Source of the DNA: Coleophoma eucalyptorum
Taxonomy: Eukaryota; Ascomycota; Leotiomycetes; Helotiales; Dermateaceae
Assembly: GCA_026120035.1 (NCBI GenBank)
Contig: JALRME010000013.1
Location: 930,001-994,000 of the forward strand
Length of the DNA: 64,000 nucleotides
Reading direction: 5' to 3'
Shown here: positions 23,504 through 34,505 of the stretch, piece after piece
Numbering within the stretch: position 1 is the first letter of the stretch
How the letters are laid out: every line of letters begins with the position of its first letter
Notes under the pieces: model-generated
What the model saw: the letters and a program-made list of their open reading frames with translations, nothing else
The model's database searches: none
Told to the model about the DNA's origin: nothing
Translations under genes and position numbers: made by a program

Positions 23504-24935
23504 ATTTGATGATTGTACAATTGGGTCTTCACTGTCCCAATAACAACCTTAAACAACGATGATATAAATATCAACTGAGTTTTCGAAAGTTCATGATCCG
23601 AACAACACGGCGGCCATAAAGATGGGAAGGCTGAGGATTGCTAGTGCTGACTCTTGTGACCTGAAGGCAAAAGGCTACCCTATGGTATCTACTGACTGCT
23701 TATGAAGCCGCGTAACTATAGAAAATCAGATCTTTCTATACGTCATTATAAATAAAATAATCTCGTTCTTAAGGCTCGGCCCTTGTTAAGGATCAGGCTT
23801 TCTTAGTTAAGGATGCACCTGCATTGTTGCGTCGCTGATTAAGAAATATGTCAATGCTGGGACAATACTGTCATCGTCTTAACTCATTCAATCTATTTGA
23901 AAAATCGAGGTTTGTATCCATAGTCACTATAAATACATGAGCACTTGTGATATGGCCGAATTTATGACGGTACTCATTTCATTAAATTGGGTACCGCTGC
24001 CCTTGATAGTTTAAAGAAATGATCCACGGATTTGCGATATCTACAGCTGAATGCATGGACATGCTCTCGTAAGAGCCACGACTGCTGCCATCAGCATGCA
24101 GGTCATCTCTAGCAACTGTGCGCATGCCAAAACGTAGTTGCCACGAGGCGAAGACTGCACGGGATATTAGGGAATGGACTAGTTTACTTAGTTATGTGGG
24201 TAGAAATACAAAGAAGTGGATGTTCTCGCACAGGGAGGGTTGACTCGCATTAAAAACCAACAATGGAAATTACAGGTAAGAATCTACTGCAAAACCGATA
24301 AGCACATGTATAATCTACATTCAGCTTCTACCCTCATCCCGTCGACAATGTTATGCAAAGTCGGTGTCAAGCGGATGGAAGGTTGATGGCATCGCCTCAC
24401 TTGAAACTAATGATCGGCTCCAGCACGAGCTCTGAGATAAAACTCAATCGTTACTTGTCCGGGTTGTACTCCAAGTGGCATAATGATCACGGTCGAAACC
24501 TGTTTGCAAAGCAACTGACCATCGACATAGAGGTACATGTACAACGGACCTCCTGGGTTTGACTTACGACTCACGGTGTCATCACTCAGCAACTGAATTG
24601 AGTCAGGACAGCTGTATGGAAGAATATCGGATGAATCAGGAACGACCATTCGAATGATAATTAGCGGGAATAAGATCTGTTTCGCTGTATTGGGTAATGA
24701 TACTGACAACTGAAAATATGCGTGCCGATCTTCAGTCCTTGGGACCTGATACATGTATCATACCAGATGTGCGGGGTCTAGTATGATTGCTACGGGACTT
24801 CTCCCCAGAGTAAAGCAGAGGTGAGGCCAGCTGGTGGGAATAGCGCCTTGATTGGTATCAGAAGGCCCGCATGCATTAGCACAAATCAGGCGAATCTTCA
24901 ATTGTACGACTGCTCTTGACTGCTATTGTGCAGGA
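23504..24935. other. Intergenic region with an unexplained minus-strand frame
   Basis: No gene is supported. A 115-codon minus-strand frame at 24407-24754 starts at a true ATG and has moderately protein-like composition (a QLLCKQVSTVIIMPLG stretch) but no family resemblance. AT-rich sequence dominates 23680-24020. Confidence 0.35.
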
Positions 24936-25444
24936 ATGACCCAGGAAGACAGACGATGTCAAAGACCGCAAACGGAGCAAAACGAGCAGCCCTACAAGAA
25001 GTTCCGGGTGCAGAAGGAGCCTCTGACCATCGCTTACTCTTGCCACAGTGAGCACGCGGACCACTACCACTTCAGAAAATCGTACCTGTCCATACAGTAA
25101 GGTTCCGAAGATCTTCTGCCTTTGTGCGCAAACCTCTGTCCGGCCTCTGCTACTGCTGAGCCACAAGGTTTAAAATATCAAGGCTGCCAGTTAAAGATGA
25201 CGGACGTAAAGCTTATGAAAGCACCCCAGCCACGATCACTCACAGGGTCAACGACTGGCTACTCAGAACTGAAAATCCGCAGTTCTGCAGGTTGCATCCT
25301 GTTCCTGACCGATCAGAAGAGGGCTGTATGTCAAATCTGAGGCGAATACACCAAGAGCCAAGCCGTAACCGTGGCTCTTGTGCTCATCAACAGGCTGCTG
25401 GGTACTTTTTATTCAACAAGAAGAACAATGCCGTGAATGCATAA
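24936..25444 (+). CDS. Cryptic two-exon hypothetical gene
   Basis: The gene appears only when splicing is considered. Exon 1 runs 24936-25096 and ends at a GTAAGG donor. Exon 2 runs 25168-25444 and follows a CACAAG acceptor with a CTGCTGAG branch-like site. The join makes CAG and keeps an open frame of 145 residues. Exon 2 is stop-free for 92 codons although it has no useful start. The product is hydrophilic and basic, with a His/Tyr-rich stretch (CHSEHADHYHFRKSY) and RVNDWLLRTENPQFCRLHP. I recognise no domain. A GTGCAG acceptor just before the ATG means an earlier exon is possible, with 24936 then being internal. Confidence 0.4.
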
Positions 25445-25954
25445 AGTACTGCACAGGCGCAAATTGCGGCAGAGATGACGAAGCTTGAACCTCGAACTGT
25501 TACCGCGAAAGTAAAACTGGCTGACTGGGCTATCGAAAACGCCCAGGCCAAGCCGAACGCCGAACCACTCTCGCGATCCCACACCCTTAATCGACCCATA
25601 CTTCACTCGACTTCTACCCTGCCCTAAAGGAATCTTCCGTTCCAACACTACCTACCACCTCACACGACCAAACTCCACAGATTATGAACTGGACGGACCA
25701 GCTTCTTTTCCACTCCTTATTCTCTTCAACCTTCACACAAACCACCTACGAGGAGTGAAACCACAACCATGGCTTCTCAACATCAACGCATCAATCAGCA
25801 CGCTGGTCGGGGACTTCTTTAGGAATGACGCGGTGGACGAAGCCATCTGTCTCGAGAAAGACATTTCTATTATCTTGGAAAGAAAGGATTGCGCCCGATA
25901 CAACAGACACATTTCGCATAAGACTGCGAAGAAATTACAGGAACGCGGTGAAAA
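25445..25954. other. Spacer upstream of SIW14
   Basis: This should hold the SIW14 promoter and leader. A 70-codon minus-strand frame (25387-25599) has a hydrophobic C-terminal half, but it overlaps the end of the cryptic gene antisense and is not supported. CT-rich stretches near 25590-25740 fit a transcription start for SIW14. Confidence 0.4.
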
Positions 25955-27022
25955 ATGTCGGACGCTCCTTCCAACGCGAAGATCTCGAGGAGGTCAACTA
26001 GAATATTTGCAGAGGAGTTGGAGTTGTTTGATGCTGGAAAAGGAGTCGGATCACGTCCAAGCTCATACTGCGAGGACAAGGAGACAGAGAGGGATCGAAC
26101 AGAAAGGGCAAGCAGAAGCCCTTCCGTCGACCAAACAGACATGGCCGAGGTTGCAGTTATACGAACGGTGGATCTAGGCAGAGACATGCACGACATGTTC
26201 CCCGCAAACTATGATGATATAGACAAGCAGGGTGAGCACACCGTCAAGAGCGGCGCCGTCGCTGTTGATGCATACTCGTGACTAATATCTCCACAGTGGC
26301 AAGGATACTTCAAGACTCCAGAGCTGCTGGCAAGAAGAACCAAGGACGCCCAATAAACTTTGGGGATGTTATCCCTGGCGTTTATCGTAGCAGCTTTCCT
26401 CAAACAGAAGACTACGAATTCTTGAAGAGCCTGAAGCTGAAGACTATTGTGTAAGCAGCCTTCAAACCCCTCTCCACGAGTCAGGGGCTTATAAGTTGCA
26501 GTACATTGGTCAAGAAGGAGTTTCCTGATGGCTTTTCTGCCTTCATCAAAGCGAATGGAATTCGGCATGTGATTATTGACATGCAAGGAACGAAGAAGGT
26601 TACGATTCCCCACGAGATCATGCAGTCGATCATGAAGATTGTGCTCGACAAGTCAAATCATCCTTTACTCATGCACTGCAATCATGGCAAGGTATTATGA
26701 TATCCTTCCCAGTGCACATCAAATGCTGATATCTGATCAGCATCGGACTGGTTGTGCGACAGCAGTCATACGACATTTGTCTGGCTGGCACATTGATTCT
26801 GTTGTTGCCGAGTATACAAATTATGCGCAACCCAAGGTTCGAGACTGTGATATCGAGTATATCCAAAACTACCAGAGCTCTAATCTTCAAGGGCTTTTCC
26901 TTCTGAAGAGGAAGCAGCCCAGACCTTTATTGCCTTCCAAGATACTGCGTATGCTCTTCTTGGCAGCAACCGTCATTGTCCTATTCTGGACTGGCTTTCC
27001 AGTTTCAACTGTACATCTATAA
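25955..27022 (+). CDS. SIW14: Siw14-type atypical phosphatase with C-terminal membrane anchor
   Basis: This belongs to the plant/fungal atypical dual-specificity phosphatases. Yeast Siw14 is an inositol pyrophosphate phosphatase acting on 5-InsP7. Four exons (25955-26231, 26297-26450, 26502-26691, 26741-27022) give 300 residues; introns are 65, 51 and 49 nt. The domain opens at NFGDVIPGVYRSSFPQ and contains the P-loop HCNHGKHRTG (Cys near 203, Arg near 209), split exactly by the third intron. An acidic loop residue is plausible in IIDMQG. The first 90 residues are Ser/Arg-rich and probably disordered. A hydrophobic segment (about 274-296) at the extreme C-terminus suggests a tail anchor, which yeast Siw14 lacks. 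The start is the first ATG giving an uninterrupted frame. Confidence 0.9.
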
Positions 27023-27574
27023 AATTGGTCATGGAGTTGTAGGATGGGATTTTTCATCAAGAGAAAGGGAGGTCTTTTGTGTTTCTATAGAGAGCGCCCG
27101 CCGGTTGCATTTCCTTTGTCTTGGGTTTGGATAAAACGGAAAGTCATCGGGCATACAGAGCGTCAATGTCGGTGCTGGAGTAATTCTTAGGATGGTGTTT
27201 TTGACATACAGGATCCAAAATCCAAAATCATGCATGGGTGGAAGATATTGTTTCTTATGTATAATTTATACTGTAAAACAGCATTTAATGCAAGAATGGA
27301 ACGAATAGTACTTTCAGTTGTGACAATTTTCGTCCTCCTAATAGTAAGCTATGTTTACTGGAAATTTATGGATACATAAAATTTTCTGCTGTTTTGTGAA
27401 ATGAGCGGAATGTTTGGGTCGACACCGTCACTTCGCCGCATGGTTCCGATTTTTGGTGGACACACCCACAAACACATCCACATCTAATTTCGCTCCTGAA
27501 CGCCTAGGTCCCTGCAGCAAAAAAAATTATGTGCCATAACAATGGCCAAAAAGAAAGTCACAGCTGTTGTTTAT
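27023..27574. other. Spacer between SIW14 and the tRNA gene
   Basis: AT-rich 3' flank of SIW14. No further gene is seen. T-rich sequence immediately downstream of the tRNA 3' end on the minus strand (near 27550-27570) could help Pol III termination. Confidence 0.4.
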
Positions 27575-27682
27575 TGATCAGGCTGGGGCTCGATCCCAGG
27601 ACCTTTTCGGTTCGAATACCTGATCTTATTGAAGGACCAGAGATTGTTAACGAAACGTGATAACCAACTACACCACCCGACC
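27575..27682 (-). tRNA. tRNA-Val (anticodon AAC), with intron
   Basis: The minus strand folds as a full tRNA. The acceptor stem GGTCGGG pairs with CCTGATC (two G-U pairs), and the D arm is GTG/CAC. The anticodon stem TTTCG pairs with CGAAA around the loop TTAACAC, with anticodon AAC. The T stem is CTGGG/CCCAG and the discriminator base is A. Exon 1 is 27682-27645 (38 nt) and exon 2 is 27610-27575 (36 nt), giving a 74-nt mature tRNA. A 34-nt intron (27644-27611) sits at the canonical place after position 37. The A box is TGGTGTAGTTGG. The T loop reads ATCGAGC, with A at position 54 instead of the usual T. Confidence 0.9.
27611..27644 (-). other. Intron of tRNA-Val(AAC)
   Basis: These 34 nt interrupt the anticodon loop between positions 37 and 38, the site cut by the eukaryotic tRNA splicing endonuclease. 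Boundaries were inferred from the need to close the 5-bp anticodon stem with a 7-nt loop. Confidence 0.8.
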
Positions 27683-27974
27683 AAGTAATTTAACTGTGCT
27701 TGTTGAAAAGATCGGACTAAGTCATACTTTGAATGAACTTGTGATCCTCTGCTCAAGAGAATCTTTGAAGTGGTTGAAATTGTGATCATTGTAGATCCAA
27801 TCTAATAACTTACAAGTTTTAACTCCATGCTATGTTTGATAAACCACTTTTTACAAATTACAAAATCCTTCATGCCCAGCTCTTTACCAGTTGCACCTGT
27901 TCCCTCCCATAAAAGTACACCAGCAGCCGTCACTTCATATTGTACAAGTACTAGTTCCCTTCACATTTCTCTTT

Positions 27975-28461
27975 TCAAACGACCCTCTCCTCCTTACTTC
28001 TCCTCCCCAAAGCATAAGTAGTTCCACAACCAACAACGTTAGCACCAGCAATTAACATAGCCGCACCTCTCGTGAGACCTCTGGCACCGAACCTGTTTCC
28101 AAACCGAGCACCGAAATTGGCACCGGCAGTCCTTCTCCTCCTGGCAAGTAACAGGTATAATCCAGACCAAGCAGCCGTCAGCCCTGCAGAGTCGATATGG
28201 AAGTTATTCAGGTTCAAGTACGTGCTGAAGAGTAGAACGGGAGTGAATGCCAAAGGCAGCTTTTGTAATGGTCGGGCATGTAATGCAGTTATAAGTGTTG
28301 CAAGCAGGGTTGGTGGCAATGGTGATTCTGTAGAATTGATTAGTTTTGTTACATATCTTCAAGGCCGAAGAGGGGAGATTTGGTAGCTTACTGCCCCAGT
28401 CTTGCGCAAGTGTGAGAGCACCCTTTCTCGCCTCCTGTACGTTCTTGTCTTCGGAGACCAT
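27975..28461 (-). CDS. Aim19-like small mitochondrial membrane protein
   Basis: Two exons (28461-28392, 28327-27975) joined over a 64-nt intron (GTAAGC donor, AACTAATC branch, CTACAG acceptor) give 140 residues. The sequence DSAGLTAAWSGLYLLLARRR, preceded by LPLAFTPVLLFSTYLNLN and followed by a glycine-rich FGARGLTRGAA segment, resembles the Aim19 family (altered inheritance of mitochondria). The match is from memory of the family pattern and is not certain. Two or three hydrophobic stretches suggest a membrane protein. The ATG at 28461 is the first in frame. The gene is divergent from HLJ1. Confidence 0.7.
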
Positions 28462-28792
28462 GACGAATGATATAAGATTGACTGATAAGCTCGACCCAAG
28501 GCTTGGAGCTTTCGCAAGGCTCAAATTGTTGCAATTGATTGCTTAAAGATCTCGTAGTTCAGGTGAGCATGAGCTCATGATGACGAGGCTGAGCAACCTC
28601 GCGGATCACGTGTCAATGTTTTTATAAGCGGTTGCTAGTATAGGAAGTGAACACAGCGGCAGTAAACAGCCTATTTTACATCGCAGCATTAATCCCAGGA
28701 CTCGAAGCGCAATTGTTCGATCCCCGATCCTTGAGTGAGTAGCCAATTCGCCGATACATATCGAACCTGAATTCATCCATCAAGCCGCAGCT
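28462..28792. promoter_or_regulatory. Divergent promoter of AIM19-like and HLJ1, with CACGTG box
   Basis: This 331-bp spacer separates the two start codons. A CACGTG E-box lies at 28607-28612 in the context GATCACGTGTCA, about mid-way. In fungi this core is bound by bHLH factors such as Cbf1-type proteins. Use here is inference. Confidence 0.5.
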
Positions 28793-29953
28793 ATGTCTGC
28801 GAAGGCTTCTGGCGCAGACACAGGCTCGAACGGCACGGCCAAGTCTCGAGATCACAACCAGGGAAACCAGGATCGCAAATACACTGTCGAGCAAAAGGCT
28901 GCGGTATTAAGAGTGCGACGATGTTCCCCGACGGCATTTTACGATATCTTAGGTCTGGAAACGGTTAAGACGACAGTTACGGAATCTGAGATCAAGAAGG
29001 CTTATAGGAAATTGAGTCTATTGACACATCCGGATAAGAATGGGCACGAACATGCGGACGAGGCTTTCAAGATGGTCAGCCGGGCCTTTGGTGTCTTAGG
29101 TGATGCGGAGAAGAAGGTCAAATTTGATAAGTTCGGCGGTGATCCAGATAGCAGGTTTGGTGGGGGTGCGCCGCCATCGAATCCCTTCTCTGGCTTTGGC
29201 GGTGCGGCCTCGAGAGGTGGAGGGGGTGGAGGAGGTGGAGGGCCAGGTGGGAGAGGCATGTGGGAGGAGGAAATCAGTCCTGAAGAGATGTTTAGAAGAT
29301 TCTTTGGTGGCGGTGGTATGGGCGGTGGTTTTGGTGGCCCTTTTGGAGGTAGGTGCGAAGCCTGTGAAATAAGGACAGTGACTAACGGGATCTTAGGTGG
29401 AGGAATGTTCGATGCAGGACCGCAATTCGTGTTCAATATGGGTGGAGGGCCTGGAGTGCGAGTACATCAGTTTGGTGGTGCAAGGCCGCGAAGAAGACCG
29501 AGAGACCCAAACGCGCCAGAAGAACCGCCCGCTTCACTTCGCTCTACAATTATGGGACTTTTACCGCTTCTAATACTCTTCGTTGTACCGCTTCTCTCTT
29601 CATTATTCTCAGGCTCCGGGACAACGACAGCCGGCCCTTCAATGAGATTCGACGCAGCGGTTCCACCACATACTATGCATCGACTGACTCCGCGATTCAA
29701 AGTTGATTACTGGCTGAATCCTTCAGAAGTAGAACATTACTCGCTCTCTAAATTATCCACTCTCGATTTAAAGGCCGAGAATAGCTTTGTCCAGCAATTG
29801 AGGATAGGATGCGAGGAAGAGAAAGACTACCGGGAGAGACTACTTAATGAGGCACAGGGCTGGTTCTTCCAAGATCCGGAAAAGATGCACCAGGCCAGGA
29901 CTATGGAAATGAAGAGTTGTAAGAGACTAGATGATATGGGACGAATGCGTTGA
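28793..29953 (+). CDS. HLJ1: ER-membrane DnaJ (Hsp40) co-chaperone, Hlj1/DNAJB12 type
   Basis: These are tail-region-anchored J proteins of the ER that recruit Hsp70 for ER-associated degradation. The preferred model has two exons (28793-29348, 29397-29953) and 370 residues. The J domain spans about 48-115 with HPD at 79-81. A Gly/Phe-rich linker (about 115-225) contains long glycine runs. A membrane segment follows at about 235-256 (GLLPLLILFVVPLLSSLF), then a DUF1977-like C-terminal domain (TPRFKVDYWLNP). The 48-nt intron (GTAGGT donor, GACTAAC branch, CTTAG acceptor) is a multiple of three without stops, so retention would insert 16 residues in the glycine-rich linker. Confidence 0.92.
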   Translation: MSAKASGADTGSNGTAKSRDHNQGNQDRKYTVEQKAAVLRVRRCSPTAFYDILGLETVKTTVTESEIKKAYRKLSLLTHPDKNGHEHADEAFKMVSRAFGVLGDAEKKVKFDKFGGDPDSRFGGGAPPSNPFSGFGGAASRGGGGGGGGGPGGRGMWEEEISPEEMFRRFFGGGGMGGGFGGPFGGRCEACEIRTVTNGILGGGMFDAGPQFVFNMGGGPGVRVHQFGGARPRRRPRDPNAPEEPPASLRSTIMGLLPLLILFVVPLLSSLFSGSGTTTAGPSMRFDAAVPPHTMHRLTPRFKVDYWLNPSEVEHYSLSKLSTLDLKAENSFVQQLRIGCEEEKDYRERLLNEAQGWFFQDPEKMHQARTMEMKSCKRLDDMGRMR

Positions 29954-30531
29954 TGGCGGGTGTGATACGGATTTATTTTCCCTTGTACAGATGTTGACTG
30001 GTCTCAGAAAGCATGGCGTTTCGGGTGGATGCATTTTGTGGTTTGGATTCAGTCAATTATATGCTACGGTTCCTCTCGATTGGTGAAGGCCATAATAGAT
30101 AGCACCCTCAATGCTTTTACGTGGTCACTGTACCTTCACAGATCTTCATCGACTCTTTGTTGGGGCACGTGCTTCTTTATTCCAGAAATCTGGGTGAAGC
30201 TATATCTTGGTGTCAATCTATCTCACTTCTTTGTACCACTTTGCCACATCAACGATAGATAGCTATTCGTGGTCTTACACGGAGTTAAGATCTTCACACT
30301 TCTTCTTTTCCCCCACTACCCCCGAATTCAGTCTTGCATTGCCAGAGAAGCTTCGAGAGTAAGATTACCTATCCCACGAAAAAGATCCCTGTTGCTCGAT
30401 TACCTATCGACTCGCTAAGCTCTCGGTCCGCGATAAAGGGACCAAGAACGTCAGAGACACAGCTTCACGGCTACAAGGCTACCACTACTTTTGTATACCA
30501 GCATTACTCTTCTCCATAACACATCGCCATT
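29954..30531. other. Spacer between HLJ1 and UFD2
   Basis: HLJ1 and UFD2 are in tandem on the plus strand. CT- and CA-rich sequence near 30295-30330 is a likely UFD2 transcription start region. A GGGCACGTGC palindrome occurs near 30163. No gene is seen. Confidence 0.45.
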
Positions 30532-33500
30532 ATGGAGAACGACCAACAGCCCCCACAGCCGCCTCCGGCTAGCACTCCGGATGCCCCAGACAAGGAGAAG
30601 ATGGACCAGGTTTGTGACTCTGGAGTTTTACTGGCGTACCTTGCATGGTAACTGTGGCTAATGGAGGTGTTTTATGCCAGATTCGACGTAGACGTATGGA
30701 GAAATTGTCAGGACCGCCTGTCCAGAAGTCGGAGGCATCTTCAGATGCTCCAGCAGAAGCTCCCTCTTCTACAAAGCCAACCCCCACCTCTACTCCTCCA
30801 TCTAGCACAGTTTCAACGAAGCCAAAAATCAACATTCGTCCTGCGCAACTCACGGCCGAGAATCCCCTCACAAAACTAGGAGCACAGCAGTCGAGCGAGA
30901 ATACACCTGTAAGCAACGCATCCAAAGCTTTGGTTCCGAAACGTTCAAGAGCTGAATCAGGCGAGCAGACTGCGAAACCAGTCAAGAAGGCGTTGAAAGA
31001 AGTAGTAGAAGAGACGATTGAGGATTACGAGCACAGAATTTTGTCACACATCTTCAGAATCACACTCGACCCCAACCAAAAAGCCGATTCCTCCAACCAC
31101 AGACTTACCTACCTGCCGAACCTAAGACAGGAGCTTGAGGAAGGCGGCGAGACTTTGAAATTCTCGGTGGTCAACTTAGATTCTGCGGTTCTTGAAGCTT
31201 GTTCGACGGTTCCCCACAATAAGCCCATATTAGACTATCTGCTGCCATGTTGGAAGAGATGTGTCAAGACACTAAAGGGGTTGAAAGGCTATACAAGCGC
31301 GAAGGATGCAATATTGAAGGAGGCCAGACGGCTTTGCATGAGCAACTGCATATTCGCTGTTACTGTTCCGGAACTTTTCAAGTCAGTATGATCGCATAGT
31401 GAAGGAATGAAACTGACTTTCTGTAGTCGTGAACCAAATCCTACTACTGACTCACTAACACCTTACTTACTCTTAGAGCCTGAGGATGATCGGGGAATCT
31501 GTCTCGACTTCTTAACAGAGGCCGTCTCTCGCTTTGAGGAAGATGATTCTGTCAAGTCTATGTTGGTACAGGCTGTTGCTGGCCTTAGTCTTCAGCTGTC
31601 AAATATGACTATGAACGACAACTATAAGCCTTATATTAATGTGAGTAAGATGGTTCTTCTATGAGGCACTCTTCTTAAAATCGGGGGGCTTCAGAGGCTT
31701 GCTTTGCAACACATATGACTGGGCTTTCGTTCATGGTACCAACGAGTTCTGGAACATATAATTAAACCTAGGCACATCTCTCGCCTGTCCAGATCAACTT
31801 TTTTGTCTTGTATCTTTAAAGTGTCTAGCTGACATTCAGACTAGGCTCTAAAGCGTATCTCACACTTTGCACCAGCGGTAACAGCTATTTCGGAGAGCCC
31901 GCTATTTGTCATGGCCCAGTCTGCTCCAGGTATCGAAAAGCACACACTACTGGGTCCATTTTTCCGTATTTCACCACTTCAAATGGAGGTTACTCAAACG
32001 TACTTTGCTGGTCCCAAAACTATGGATAAACGGCATATCGCTAGCGCTCAAGATGCCTTACGACTGACTCTTCAAAATCATCAACAAGATCTTCTTGATA
32101 TCATAAACTTTTTCGTTCGAGCTAGTCCTACGTCGAAGAACAAGGTACGTTTCGCATCCATATGAGACATCTTAAAGTTTCAGTTCCGTCTTTTAAGTTC
32201 ATAAACTTACCACTGAGAGTCTGTAGACTCTAGACTGGTTCGCCTGGATTGTCAATACCAATCACAAGCGTCGAGCTCTACAGCTAGATCCAAGAGCAGT
32301 ATCAACGGATGGTTTCATGATGAATGTGACTGTTGTCCTCGATGGCCTTTGTGAGCCGTTTATGGACACAACCTTTTCCAAAATCTCAAAGATTGACGTA
32401 GATTATCTCAAACGAGAGCCAAGAGTCGAGATCAAGGATGAGACAAAGTTGAACGCAGACCAAAATGCATCAGATGAGTACTATAGTGTAAAGGCACCTG
32501 GTGTGTCGAATTTCATTTCTGAAGTCTTCTTCCTGACCCTTGCCGCCCATCATTACGGAAGCGAAGCTACAAACACAAACTTGAAGAATCTAGAAAAGGA
32601 CATCAAGCATCTTCAAAAGCAAATGGTCTTGATGGAAGCAGAGCGTCAAAAGCTGCAATCAGTATGTTCCTGACTGTACTGTTTTTTCTCATACGGCTTG
32701 CTAACTTACTAAGCGTCCTCGTGAGCTGGCAGCTCTAGATGCACAGCTGAAGAGATATGTAGATGCCTTGGATAGAGCCATTTCATTACAATATGCTATC
32801 CAGGGAGTCTTGCTTGACAAGAAAATGCAACAACGGTCCTTAACCTTTATGAGATATGTTACAGTCTGGTTACTCAGAGTTGCTTCGGGCACTGATTACA
32901 CACCTGATCGAGCTTTGAAGTACATCATCATTTTTGAGTACATGTGAAGAAACTTGACTGACATGCTTTTAGGCTACCCCTTTCGGAAGAGCAACCTCGT
33001 GCATTCACCGTTCTTCCCGAATACGTTCTGGAAGACATCGTTGGGAATTTCAACTTCATTTTCCGGTGAGTTCAGAGTTTGATTTGTTTTGTGGCTTAGG
33101 TGCTGACTCTTCAAGATACGTACCAGATGTTATGATATCCGCTGTTGGCGACGAGATCATGACGCTATGCATCACCTTCCTCACAAACTCCAAATACATC
33201 AAGAATCCTTATCTTAAAGCGAAGCTTGTGTCATTACTGTTCCACGGTACCTGGCCTGTGTATCATCGTACAAAGGGCGTTTTAGGAGACACCTTGACAG
33301 GAAGCAAGTTCGCAAATGAATACCTCCTGCATGCTTTGATGAAGTTTTACATAGGTATGTGAAAGTGTTTCGATTAGGAGATTCACATCTGACAAAATGC
33401 AGAATGCGAGCAAACTGGGGCACATACACAGTTCTACGATAAGTTTAACATTCGATATGAGATCTTTCAGGTCATCAAGTGCATTTGGTCGAACGATGTG

Positions 33501-34505
33501 TACAGACAAAAGTTAAAGCAGGAGAGCCGGTATGTTCACTTGATTTATTCCATCATATTTTGCTAATTATATTTGGATAGAACCGATATAGATTTTTTCG
33601 TACAATTCGTCAATCTACTCCTTAATGATGCTACTTACGTGCTTGACGAGTCCCTAACCAAATTTCCGAAGATCCACGATCTAGAAATTGAGCTTAGGCA
33701 GCCTCAAAGTACCTTGACGCCAGAGGAGCGAACAGCAAAGGAAGAAGAGCTGCAAACGGCTGAAGGCCAAGCGCAATCTTATATGCAATTGGCAAATGAA
33801 ACAATGTCCATGATGAAGTTATTTACTGGAGCGCTTGGAGAGACCTTCACTATGAAAGAGATTGTTGGTCGACTAGCAAGTATGCTTGATTATAATCTGG
33901 ATTCGTTAACCGGGCCAAAGTCAAGCAATCTAAAGGTCGGGGATCCAGGGAAATACGGCTTCCACCCAAAAACACTTCTGTCAGATTTTGTTGAGATTTA
34001 CCTCAACTTGGGCATGTTCGAGCCATTTGTAGAAGCAGTGTCCAAAGATGGTCGATCGTATAAGCCAGCCAACTTTGATAGCGCTTCACGAATCATGATG
34101 CGACATGGCTTGAAGTCTCCTGAAGATATGGAAAAGTGGGAGAAGCTTAAGGAGCGATTTAAGCTTGCCAAGGAGATTTCAGAAACCGAGGAGGAAGATC
34201 TCGGAGAGATCCCAGATGAATTCAAGGATCCTCTGATGGACGAGATCATGACTGATCCAGTCATCCTGCCAATGAGCAAAGCAACCCTTGATCGGGATAC
34301 CATCCGCCAGCATCTACTGAGCGACCCTACCGACCCTTACAACCGCCAGCCCATGAAAATCGAAGATGTCATTCCGAACGTAGAATTGAAGGCACAAATT
34401 GATGCTTTCAGAGCACAGCGAAAGCGCGAGAAGCAGGAGAGAGTTGATGCTTTGAAGGCCGAGCAAGCCGCAGCCGCTGGTGATCCCATGGACACTTCAT
34501 CCTGA
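30532..34505 (+). CDS. UFD2: Ubiquitin chain elongation factor Ufd2 (E4, U-box)
   Basis: Ufd2 extends ubiquitin chains on substrates handed over with Cdc48, in the ubiquitin-fusion and ER-associated degradation pathways. Ten exons: 30532-30609, 30681-31381, 31427-31640, 31845-32144, 32227-32661, 32714-32919, 32973-33065, 33116-33354, 33403-33529 and 33581-34505. All joins keep frame, giving 1105 residues. Introns are 45-82 nt except the third, 204 nt. The N-terminal 130 residues are low complexity. The Ufd2 core follows, with LLGPFFRIS, DWFAWIVNTNHKRR and LPEYVLEDIVGNFNFIFR. The C-terminal U-box (about 1008-1080) shows IPDEFKDPLMDEIMTDPVIL and DPYNRQP, including the conserved E2-contact loop. 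Length is slightly above yeast Ufd2. Confidence 0.96.

Noticed and set aside
24407..24754. 115-codon minus-strand frame with an apparent donor and acceptor 22 nt apart
   Set aside because: A 22-nt intron is too short for a fungal spliceosome and the product matches nothing I know.
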